A stretch of 64,000 nucleotides of DNA, taken from contig NC_030683.2 of the NCBI RefSeq assembly GCF_000004195.4, positions 51,907,358 through 51,971,357 on the forward strand. Direction: 5' to 3'. How positions within the stretch are numbered: the first letter of the stretch is position 1; each line of letters starts with the position of its first letter. A program made the position numbers and the translations under genes. The stretch is from Xenopus tropicalis. Taxonomy: Eukaryota > Chordata > Amphibia > Anura > Pipidae. Shown here piece after piece: positions 48,949 to 58,919 of the stretch. Under the pieces are notes generated by a model. The model was not told the origin of the DNA and ran no database searches. It saw nothing but the letters and a program-made list of their open reading frames with translations.

Positions 48949-50504
48949 TTTGAAAAATGTCAGCTTACTGCACACTCTTGCCTTACATAAATGATTTGTT
49001 CATATTTTTCCTTTTTGTTTGACTAAAACTAACTTTTGAGTAATACATAATATCAGTTTCTTGTTGATAAACCCAAGGTTAGGCATTTGATATAAACAAC
49101 ATAAAATAAATAACATACATTTTCATAATGAAAATGAGTTGGTGGCCTAATTAACTATGAAGGATTTGGAGATTTTGTGGATGAGAGGCTGTGCAGCTAT
49201 AGGCCCTATCAGTAAGTAACTTAAGAAGCATGATAATGATTTAGAAAGAGTGTAAATATTTTCTATGGAGAAAGGCACTTGCAGACATCTGAAATGAGAG
49301 GCGCAATATATACCTAAAACACATTTGCACAACACCTGGTACCTATGTAGAAAACAAATCTATATTTTTGCCATTATAAAGCATTCATTGCAAACTTGTT
49401 TTCTTTCACTGACTGTCCTCTCCACTCCCCATAGTAAAAAGGGAGTACTATATACCATCTATTTAAAAAACCCCTGTTGGTTCTCTGATTAAAGAATTTT
49501 CTTATCCTTTGAGAACAATGAGGCCTAGGTTAATTTGTAATGATCAAATATTACTGCTTTAGCATAGTAGTTATTTATTCCTTTAAAAAAGCTTGGGGTA
49601 GTTTAAATCAACATTGATATCTTGTGGGTGCATTTGTAACTAGGTTTTTTTTGTTTTCAAGCTTCAATTTTTTTTTATTCACATACAGTATACAGATATT
49701 TTTTTTGGGGGGGGGGAACATGAGCAGTTGGAATGTACATCAAAGATTTCTGCTCCTTTTACCTGAGATAAATAAGGCTTTTTCTCTGCTGTTCTTTACA
49801 TTCATCAAAGAAATGTTGTATGCTTTGAGGTGTACTCTCAGTGGAATAGTGCAGAATCGTGTATTGTTTTTTACAAGCTTGCAAAAATAATATTTTAAAA
49901 AAAATTGATTTTTATCCTTTTTTACAAGTAAGTTATTGTGTTTTTCTCCCAATCCATAGGAATCATTGAAAAACTTGAAGACAGTTTGCAAAGTGCAAAA
50001 GACAGACCTGTATTTTTAGCCTTCTTGCTTTTCATTATATGCATACAGGTATTTGCTGCATATGAGCATATATAAAATAAATGCATTCATCAGCACTATA
50101 TTCATAAGTGATGGGAGTTGGGAGACAAAAGTTGCCTCCTCATGTCCACCTACTTGTCTCCTAGTTGTGAATCATCAAGATGTCCAAGTTAAGGAGAGGC
50201 AAAAGATGCAGACTGCACTATGTTCCTGTCCTTTCTGCATGCTCTATGGTAAGAGATAAGAACAGGGCTGGCTTATGCACCTGATGGCAGATTTTTTTAT
50301 CTGGTGCAAGGTCCACAGTGCAGAAGTGCTGCCTAAATAAGCAATAAAGGAGAAGGAAACTCATTGAGGCATTTTACAATAAATTTGTCACATTTGTGCC
50401 ACCTAGAACAATATATTTATTCTGCATAAACCATTACCATACCTGATTAAACAGCTTTAAAAGCTTTTTCCATTTTAAGCAACTTCCTGCCTGCAGTCTA
50501 GCCA
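48949..50504. other. Intronic sequence, nothing recognised
   Basis: AT-rich DNA with a short G run near 49708. No gene or bounded element was supported. Confidence 0.45.
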
Positions 50505-50600
50505 GGCCCGGATTTGTGGCAAGGCCACCAAGGCCCGGGCCTAGGACAACAGAAATTAAGGGGTGGCATGCCACCCTGCTGCACCAGAAAATTTTACCCC
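50505..50600. repeat. GC-rich repeat fragment
   Basis: GGCCCGGATTTGTGGCAAGG followed by an inverted GGCCCGGGCC motif looks like one end of a Xenopus repeat. Its other end is not present, and the Harbinger remnant starts next to it. Confidence 0.45.
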
Positions 50601-50808
50601 CCCGAGATACTTTAAAGCATGCAATATATTTCATAGCATGCTATATTAGCGCACCTGATATTAGCGCACGCAATATTAGCGCACACGATATTAGCGCACG
50701 CAATATTAGCGCACACGATATTAGCGCCCACTATTACGCACGTAAACATTGCGCATCGCATACCACATGACTTCCGTCATTTTGCTCATTTACGCTGTGA
50801 GTCACGAG

Positions 50809-50883
50809 ATGGAGGATGCGGAAAGTGCAGCTGTGCAATCATCGCCTGAGTACTACAGAAAAAACCCTTGGCAAGGCAAGTGA
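50809..50883 (+). pseudogene. Possible start of the second (Myb-like) Harbinger gene
   Basis: A short frame MEDAESAAVQSSPEYYRKNP lies inside the element, on the strand opposite the transposase, where Harbinger elements usually carry a second gene for a Myb/SANT-like DNA-binding protein. A possible later exon (51529-51588) has an AAACAG acceptor and a GTAATA donor. No Myb motif is visible in what is left, so the assignment rests on position. Confidence 0.3.
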
Positions 50884-51736
50884 TGGAAAGGAGGGACAAC
50901 AGCGATATTGAAGACAGCAGTGGTGGTAATAAAAAGCTGAAAAAAATGAAAGATCACCAAGGTAGGCTGGGGCATGATAGAGGTGAAAGTAGATGGAGGC
51001 ATGAGACATACATACGTAGATACATACATAAATAAAAGTAAAGCAAGCATACATACGCACGCTTATCTTTATCAGCACTACTTATGTACCCAAGGCTGTT
51101 GAGTACAACAACAAATTATGAAGGAGGATCATTCTGGAAGCATTGTTTAATACAGAATATAAGGGAGAATGATGGGAGTTAGCAAGGCCACTTAGTAGCA
51201 AGTTGCAGTAGTTTAGTAGGGTTTGTGTCAGAGCATGCCTTATTATTCTACTTGTTACACTTGAAAGAAAGGGATTAATTTGGGCAACAATGTGTAACAA
51301 AAAGTGACTACGTTGTTATGGGATTGCTTATTCTAGCCAACACAATAAAAGCATTCATATATTTTATTAAGGTCTGGAACTGGAGGTGGTCCTTCCAAAA
51401 AGGTTTTGTGACTTGTGTCACTGGTGTATTTGATTCAGACAAAAATGTCACCAATGGTAGGTGTAATGAAATAAATAGAAGTGTATTTTCTTCTCATTAT
51501 TAATTGAATTCAATGTTTTGTAAAACAGATTCATCATTACCACCTGGCAGAAGCAAAGGCAAACAATCCTCACTTTCTACCATTGCAGGTAATATTGTTT
51601 ACTAAGCTTGGAGGACACATGGAGGACACAAGAGAAGGTTTATTGTTGATGAAAATGCAATACAGAGTCCTGAAAGGACTGTTCTTACAACAAAGAGTCA
51701 GTTATGAGCATTTTTTTGGGAAGTGTGCAACTAATT

Positions 51737-52141
51737 TCACTGGAAATAAAAACAGTATTGTTTGAGATGTTGTTTTGTGTTTCTTTTTTCTTCTAGTAAA
51801 GATTGTGGGTACTTACAAGCAAAGTAGTTGTTTTCGATTTCTCCCCGTACTCGATTGCCTCTGTCATCTGCACTTTGTACAGGATGTATGGGATGAATTG
51901 GGTCATCTAGGTCATCAGCCACAAACCCAGGCAATTCATGCCGGTTGCCAATATTGTGCAGTACAGTGCAGGCTACTACAATTTGGGCCACTTTACTGGG
52001 GTTGTAAATCAGACTTCCTCCCGACCAAACGTTCTCTCAATTACAAACCGTGCTCTGACCTGTGCTTCATTAAAAGCACATTCATTTAGCCACCTATAAG
52101 CTAAGCATTTAGCCACCTATAACAAGGGTAGCCAGCATCTC
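51737..52141 (-). pseudogene. Harbinger transposase, exon 2
   Basis: It starts after a CAG acceptor at 52142-52144 with GDAGYPCYRWL, which joins in frame with exon 1 (HGWLL-G-D). The sequence continues FNEAQVRARFVIERTFG, with the third catalytic residue, Glu, in VIERTFG. After a break it reads VVACTVLHNIGNRHELPGF, the usual Harbinger C-terminus. An 18-bp tandem duplication (CTTATAGGTGGCTAAATG, minus) after CYRWL and a deletion after ERTFG disrupt the frame. Confidence 0.85.
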
Positions 52142-52159
52142 CTGAAATAAAATAGGTCC

Positions 52160-53173
52160 CAGTGCTGTCCAACTGGTGGCCCGCCTCTGTGTGGCCCCCC
52201 ACCTGTCTGGCTGCTTTGATGGCTTACCTTTGTGTAAGCTTTAAATGGTATCAGTACTCAGATTAACTGGCCGCCTGCATGGTTCACACCTCAGATTCAG
52301 GCTGTAATCCTCCTTTATTGTTTAAAAATGTAATCCCCTGTGTTGTTCACACCTTTTAATACCTGCATTGTTCAACCCCTGCAGTGTTCACACCTCAGGC
52401 TCAGGCTGTAATCACCCCCATTGTTTACCTGTTCACACCTCAGACATAGGTACTGTCTGGACTATGCTACCTGTGTGTATGGCACACACAGGGAGCATAG
52501 GGTAGGCAGAGTATGGCACACACAGGCAGCATAGGGCAGGGAGAGTATGGTACACACAGGCAGGGTAGGGCAGGCAGAGTATGGCACACACAGGCAGGGT
52601 AGGGCAGGCAGAGTATGGCACACACAGGCAGGTTAGGGCAGCCAGAGTATGGCACACACAGGCAGGGTAGGGCAGGCAGAGTATGGCACACACAGGCAGG
52701 GTAGGGCAGGCAGAGTATGGCACACACAGACAGCATAGGACAGGCAGAGTGCTGCCTGTGTGTACCATATTCTGCCCTATGCTGCTTGTGGGAGGTGATC
52801 CTGGCAGGGGTTTGTTGTGGGAGTTTGTTTGTTGTTTGTTGAAATAGCCATTAAATGGTCCCTAAGGTGTGTAATTATGTACTGGTGGTTGCTGTGCTAT
52901 CCACAGGGGAGGAGGAGGCATATGGAATTTAAGGGTATATCTTAATATGACATAATATAATTCTTTCACGAATGAATGATGGTTGATATCCCACAGTAAG
53001 GACCAAGCATTTGGGATTTTGCTGTGCTACCACCATTGTAATAAAATAGGTGTGGTTTGAAGTGGGTGTGGTTTCAAAAGGGGAGTGGTCAAAACTGGCT
53101 TCCATTAGCAGCCCTCCACCATGTATGCTAGAGAAATTCCGGCCCTCGGCACCGCAGAAGTTGGACAGCACTG
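52160..53173. mobile_element. hAT-type minisatellite element, copy 2, in the Harbinger intron
   Basis: The ends CAGTGCTGTCCAACT and AGTTGGACAGCACTG are perfect inverted repeats. The 8-bp AAATAGGT occurs at 52150-52157 and 53174-53181, with two extra C's before the left end. It has the same arms as 9312-10949 and an array of only about eight 34-bp units (52485-52740). It sits 9 bp upstream of the transposase exon 2 acceptor. Confidence 0.9.
52485..52740. repeat. 34-bp minisatellite, short array
   Basis: The unit, from GGCAGGGTAGGGCAGGCAGA to GTATGGCACACACA, is the same length as the array at 9672 but of a different sequence variant (GGGTAGGG instead of GGGGAGGG). Confidence 0.93.
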
Positions 53174-53278
53174 AAATAGGTGAAATAAGTTGCTAAAATC
53201 AAATAAGCTGCTTCCAGTCTCCCACTGTGAAAAGAGGGCCCGCTTGCAACAGATGTGACAGTGTAAGGCTGACACTAC

Positions 53279-53785
53279 GGGGCACATTTACTATGGGTCG
53301 AATCTGAGTCCGAATGGAAAAAATTCGGATTGGAAACGAACGTTTTGCGATTTTTTCGTATTTTTTGCGATTTTTTCGGCGCCTTTACGACTTTTCGGAA
53401 ATTATCGCGACTTTTTCGTTACCAATACGATTTGCGCGAAAAAACGCGAGTTTTTCGTAGCCATTCCGAAAGTTGTGATTTTTTCGTAGCGTTAAAACTT
53501 GCGCGAAAAGTTGCGCTTTTTTCGTAGCGTTAAAACTTAAAAGGCGTGACGTTTTGCGCAAGTTTTAACACTACGAAAAAATCGCAACTTTTTGCGCAAG
53601 TTTTAACGCTACGAAAAAATCGCAACTTTCGGAATGGCTACAAAAAACTCGCGTTTTTCCGCAAAAATCGTATTGGTAACGAAAAAGTCGCGATAATTTT
53701 CCGAAAAAATCGCAAAATACCCATCATTACGAAAAAAACGCAATCGGACGCATTCGGCCCGTTCGTGAGTAAGTAAATGGGCCCC
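53279..53785. mobile_element. Near-perfect palindromic MITE (507 bp)
   Basis: The ends GGGGCACATTTACT and AGTAAATGGGCCCC are flanked by TAC on both sides (53276-53278, 53786-53788). The two arms are reverse complements along nearly their whole length: ACTTTTTCGTTACCAATACG on the left matches CGTATTGGTAACGAAAAAGT on the right. The centre is a short GGCGTGACG-type spacer. The 3-bp duplication suits the Harbinger superfamily. It lies in the transposase intron. Confidence 0.9.
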
Positions 53786-53933
53786 TACAAGTAGCAGATT
53801 TCAGTCTCCCACTATCAAAAGAGGGCCCGCTTGCAATTGCAAACCATGCTTAGGGCAGCCAGACCCTGGTTTGACAGTGGGAGACAGAAAGCAAATCTAG
53901 GAAACTTCTGATAGACATGACACAAATACTTAC

Positions 53934-54553
53934 CTAAAAGCCATCCATGAGGCATTTGTCCACTTTGAAAATCAGCATATAGTATGGACTTCTTGAGAAT
54001 GTAAGAATCATGTGAGGAGCCTGGAAATCCTGACACAGTACTCCTGATATTCATGTTAGCGTTAAAGGCGATTTTTATATTCAGAGAATGGTAACTTTTA
54101 TGATTCCGGAAAATATGCTCTTTGTCTAGGGGAGGATTAAATGCCACATGGGTGCAACCTATGGCACATTTGGGATGCCACTAACACAATAGAACTGACG
54201 TTTGATGGTGTTCCAGTCATTTATATTGGTGGGAAACTTGATATAATTCCCAGACACTACAATTTATTGTATCCAGGATCTGGCCAAGGCACTGTGAAAA
54301 TGTGGGCTGTGACACTCCACCATATATCCCTCCAACTTTCTGAAAACTTCCTGTGGCAAAAAAAATTAAGGGAGCACAGAAGTTTGACAATGCCAGGAAC
54401 AGCATGGCTTCTGTTAGTTAGTGGCTGCAGATAAGGCTCCAGTACCTCATACAGGCTATAGATTGCTGCTCTATTTAACCTATAGTGCATCACTATTTCC
54501 TTCTCTGATAATCCCTCTAGAGTTGATCTTTCCCTGAAAACTCGAGGATACAT
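53934..54553 (-). pseudogene. Harbinger transposase, exon 1
   Basis: This is a DDE-type nuclease of the PIF/Harbinger family. The N-terminal part has a helix-turn-helix-like region (RSTLEGLSEKEIVMHYRLNR) from about 54520. After a frameshift near 54330 comes GGVSQPTFSQCLGQILDTI. After further breaks come IGCTHVAFNPP, RNHKSYHSLN and FPGSSHDSYIL. The first catalytic Asp of the usual IDCTH motif is Gly, while the second Asp (SSHDS) remains. The exon ends HGWLL at a GTAAGT donor (53933-53928, minus). An upstream ATG near 54622 may be the original start but is followed by a stop. Confidence 0.85.
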
Positions 54554-54951
54554 GTGTCTAGGACTGTCACATACTTAATTCTCTTCTTCCCAATCCAACA
54601 AAAATTTGTCTGCAAACTCCATGTTGTCTTCAGAAACGCTCACGAACTGCAATGTTTTTTGAGTAACACCTACTCCAAGTAGGTGTTAATATTAGCAGTA
54701 ATTATTGCGATATTCAATGGTTTTAACACTTCAAATATGTCTGTGAATAATGCTTTAGTATTATTTCTATTAGATAATTACTGCAATGCAATGGAAATAC
54801 TGCTTTGCGATAATTGGGGTTATTGGGCATGCAATATGAGTAGTAATGCATGCAAAATTACTTTGATGAATCGGTACTTAATAAACAAACACTTTTTAAT
54901 GCATAAAACTATGCCTTATGCGTCAACGCCCTTTAGCGAATTGGCCCCATA

Positions 54952-56895
54952 GTGTTTCTAAAATAACTTGATTAATTATTGTTTTCTTTATAATGCCTGC
55001 TTTTTCTTCAGTAATTTTTAAACTTTGAAATCTATATTTAGTTGATATAATTGTCTCAGGCTTAATGACATTACAGTCCTCTGCGGTTAAATTAGAAGAC
55101 TTGGATAGAGTCCAGACAATTTATGTTATTCTACCTCTCAGGGCCTCATTTTCACAGGAGTTTCACAGTATGTTTTTACTAATTTCTGAAGAAAACATCC
55201 CCTCTTGGTAATTAGCTTGAAAGCTGTTCAGCTTGATATTCAAATGAAGGTTAAAAAACTCACAGAGGTGCCAATTCATGGATTACTGATTGTCCTTTGT
55301 TCTTATTTAGGAAAGACATTAACCATAGGCTTGCACCAAGTAAAGGTTTATTACTGATTTATTTAGCAACAAAATATTATCATACTTTTTTTCGCCCTTA
55401 CTTTACAAGTACACTATGCTCTAAGGATTTCTATTTTTTTTTATTTATTTTAATGGGGAAATAACCTGTTTTAATAAGATGCTACCTTTCTTTGGAATTT
55501 TGATGTAAAACACACATGCTCATTTGATGTCAATGCATTTTAGCACATCATTTATTTTGTTGAATAAAGATTATGCCTTTCATCCCACCACTGTGGGATG
55601 AAAGGTTGGTGCTGTACATTTTTTGCATTATCTATTTCAAACACAATATATCATAGGTAACATGGGAAGAAACAGAGAAAGTAATGTTGCAAGAGAAATA
55701 ATTCTCATTTAGCAAAGAGCATAAGGTTCATATCACAAGGACATAATAATGGTGATGTGCAAGTTGAAAGTATCAATAAATGTGCTACTTATGTACAATA
55801 AATAATATAACAAACAGGGGTCAATACAATAATACATACAAATAAAGAACAATTACAGTATTTGTACAGTTATATCAAAGATGCTAAGCCAGGCCAAGAT
55901 TTTGGAGGCAAGCAGTAGAAGGGAGACAGGACAGTATTGGGTCAAGGGTGGATGGGTGGGTCAAGGGTGGCCTTAGAATAGGCTTGACACAGGCCTGTTT
56001 AAATGGAGGGGGAAGTTCCAGAAGTCAGTGAAAAGTTAAGGCTGGGAACAGAGCTCATAGCACAGTGCTTAATTAGAGAAGAAGGCATAAGGTGAAGAGA
56101 AGAAGTAGTGAGTGGGGATGACAAGAGAAGTCCAGAGACTTCAGAGACAGTAACAGGATAGAAATAAAAATGACTGGCAGAAGTGGAATTAGGAAAAAGA
56201 ATTTGTGTTAGTAGAGGTAAGGATCTGATTGTGAATGGACTTTACTTGTTTTTGAAGAAATTAGTAATCAGGTATCATGAAATAGATTTGTTATTGCTTA
56301 TAAGAATACTGCAGTGGTCATGGTTGGCAAAAAAGGCAGAATTGTGACATGGCAGGATAAATGTATATAATGTATATGGCACCAAATACAGATGGTGACT
56401 CTTCAGTCTGCCCCTTTGTATTGTGACTTGTGACTTTTTACTAATAATATATACCAATTTAACTTTTCAAAAAATATTTCTGACAAAAAAGGAATGTCAA
56501 GTTTGCTTTTCTTGTATGTATCTAACATTTTTCTGGATGCAAGTTCTTGCGGCTGAACATATGTTCAATGTGTAACCTTTGTGCATAACATGCAGCAGTT
56601 GAATGTGCGCACAAAAGCTTTTATTCCATCGCATTGTGAAATGAATCATTAATTGTTCATCTGTGTAACATTTGTAAGTAATGTCAATAAAAATGAAAGA
56701 AATAGAAAAAAATCAAGTATATGTTTTAAAATACTAATAAAGCAAGTGTTTAAAATGTCAGGGTTATACAACAGGTTTCAAAGTTATAGCTATGCAAATG
56801 AATTGCTTTCTTCAAAATGTCAGGAAGCAAAAAGCTTTCATGCCCCTATTTCTCTGTAATTCACCTCCTTCAAATCAATGTGTGCTTACTTTCAG
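54952..56895. other. Intron before the nrg3 transmembrane exon
   Basis: A perfect 13-bp hairpin lies at 55576-55605. The stretch 55895-56250 is purine-rich (GGGTCAAGGGTGG repeated) and looks like a fragment of an old retroelement, but it could not be assigned. No coding exon was recognised before 56896. Confidence 0.5.
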
Positions 56896-56998
56896 AGAGT
56901 GAGGAGGTATATCAACAACAAATACTATCAATTTCCTGCATCGTCTTCGGATTAGTTGTAGTTGGTGTGATTTGTGCAGCATTCTACTGCAAGACAAA
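56896..56998 (+). CDS. nrg3: nrg3 transmembrane exon
   Basis: This 103-nt exon is entered in phase 1 after the acceptor TTTCAG and left in phase 2 at the donor GTAAGC (56999). It encodes ESEEVYQQQ, then a hydrophobic run (about ILSISCIVFGLVVVGVICAA) that forms the single membrane helix, then FYCKTK. The basic stop-transfer stretch continues in the next exon. The start EEVYQ and the helix closely resemble mammalian NRG3. In the precursor this segment anchors the growth factor, and the EGF-bearing ectodomain is released by cleavage just outside the membrane. The ATG-initiated ORF that covers this exon begins in intron sequence and is not a real start. Confidence 0.95.
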
Positions 56999-58130
56999 GT
57001 AAGCCAGTTATTTTACATGTAACACTGCAATTGCTTAAAGATGTAATTTCAATGTATATTATTTCTTATAAATAGATAAAATGCTTTATTAGTGTCTAAG
57101 TAGCCATGATTGCCACATAAACCAATGTACACAACTAACTGTCTTCGATAAAAGTTCTATAAGGCACAAGTATCATAGTCTACATATGTTCTGATTTTTT
57201 TTTATTAGCTGATGCTTTCACTATGGCCACCATCATTATGGGCACAGGCATGTGCTGTAGCCACACCAAGTCAAGTGCTTTATACTTCATAGTAAACTAT
57301 TTTGTGATGGAACTTTTGTAGATCTAAAGGGTGATAAGGGTGTATAAACAACCTTCCTATGTCACTGTGGTGAAAGCCCAGGATTCTGGAGCACCACAAT
57401 AATTTGTGCAACAACAACTCCCAGAAACAAAGTTGACACCTCTTTAGGTTTAGGTTGGCTAAGTGATAGAATTGTTCTAGGTAGAGACACTCCAGGCACT
57501 GCTCACAACAATGTATAGTATAACTAACGTGTAAATGACCCATGCATCCCCACTGACTTATATTTTTTTAATTTTTCACAAGTCAAGATTCTACTCTTAA
57601 GTAAAAAGAACAAAACTGAATATGAATTGGAAACTTTTGTATGCTGCATCTTATTTTCCCTTTTCCTTGTCACTTTCCAGTCTGTTCTTTCTTCTGCCCA
57701 ATATCTTTTTCCCTTTTCATTTCAGGCCTCCCCCCTGCTTTAAGCTATGACCTCCCATACTCTCCCATGTACCCCTTATCATTCTTTTATTTTGTTGATG
57801 AAGATATTCTTCAGCTCTTTTCCATTTATTCACTCTTTTGGTATCTGTTCTCTTTGCTTCACCCTTCTTGAACAGAAATATCAGTGTCATGTTTAATACT
57901 CAGGATTATCAGCAGCAACACAAATACCTCCTATGTTCTGTTATATTTATTTTACATGATTCTCCTGCTGAGCCTTTCCAAAATTTACATACAACTCATT
58001 TTTCATGTGCTCATAGCTAAAAATACCACTATAATTAAATATATTTTGAGTATGTCTATTTTACCAACTGTATCTTCTAAATATCTATGCAAATATTCAT
58101 TTTTGTGAAACGATTCTCACTTTATATTAG

Positions 58131-58257
58131 AAGACAAACAAAAAAGATTCAAGAACAATTAAAAGAGTCACAGAATGGGAAAAATTACTGCCTCCATGCT
58201 TCCAGTTTGTTAGCAAAGGCAAAGTCCCTTGGAGAAAATAGAGTTCAAATGCATAAT
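58131..58257 (+). CDS. nrg3: nrg3 cytoplasmic exon 1 of the tail
   Basis: This 127-nt exon is entered in phase 2 (AA|A = Lys) after the acceptor TATTAG, which follows an AT-rich tract. It ends in phase 0 at the donor GTGAGT (58258). It encodes RQTKKIQEQLKESQNGKNYC followed by a Ser/Ala/Lys-rich stretch. The basic start completes the stop-transfer signal behind the membrane helix, and KKIQEQLK and QNGK are NRG3 signatures. The 1.1-kb intron before it holds no transposon that I can recognise. Confidence 0.94.
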
Positions 58258-58791
58258 GTGAGTACAATTTATATTTCTCAGCTGATGAAATTGTTTTAAC
58301 ATAGCACACAATGCAAAATAATATTATTTTTTCCAAATTTTTCTTTATAGATTTTTTAGAATGGGATGGGGGTGCTCTGCTCTCCTTAAAGTTGTATTCA
58401 AGACTAACTGTTCACCACTTTTCTGTGTATGATACTGTAGCATTTGTGGAATTATAGGAGTAAAAAAAACATTTCTGATTTGGTCACAGTCTTTCTGTCA
58501 GTATAGTAAGAAGCAGATTGGTGGTGGTCCTTAATGCCGGCCATTGGGACTGTTAGCATGAAATACTTTAACAGCTGCCTTTTTTACTGAATTAAAGTTA
58601 AAAGTTAACTCAGTAAGGTTTCCCTTGCTTCAAGATGTTGGAGAGGCATGACAATGTTCAGTACAACTATTTCTAAAAAAAAAAAAAAAAATGTAGAGTA
58701 GATGTTTGGAAATCTATTTCAGCATATTGAGAATATTATGTGTGCAATGTAGAAAAAAGAATGTCATTTAACAATGCTAATGTATCAACAG

Positions 58792-58919
58792 TATTCAAAT
58801 TCACAAAGAGATCCTGAGCCAGTAAGAGAAAAGGTTATGGAGTCCAGCTTTTCAGAAACTCGCCCTTTCTCAGATTCCCCTCCATTAGACAGAGGAAATC
58901 TGTCAATAAAGCATCATAG
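58792..58919 (+). CDS. nrg3: nrg3 cytoplasmic exon 2 of the tail
   Basis: This 128-nt exon starts in phase 0 after the acceptor CAACAG and ends in phase 2 at the donor GTAAGT (58920). The peptide begins YSNSQRDPEPVREKVMESSF, continues with a Ser/Pro-rich part and ends SIKHHR. The motifs MESSF, DRG and KHHR match the mammalian NRG3 tail. The stretch between them has diverged, as expected for a disordered cytoplasmic tail. It has no in-frame ATG near its start, so it was recognised by protein similarity and splice phase. Confidence 0.93.

Larger units (their letters stand above)
50600..54948 (-). mobile_element. Harbinger transposon, broken, with two nested insertions
   Basis: The right end (54948) has a degenerate Harbinger TIR, TTTAGCGAATTGGCCCC. 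Next to it come the block CTACTCCAAGTAGGTGTTAA and a minus-strand transposase gene. The left end is eroded and set only approximately, at a run of ATTAGCGCACACGAT-type subterminal repeats (50645-50745). Without its two insertions the element is about 2.8 kb, a normal size for Harbinger. It shares both terminal and internal sequence with the MITEs at 10996, 12080, 28099 and 46206. Frameshifts and a changed catalytic residue show that it is inactive. Confidence 0.85.
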
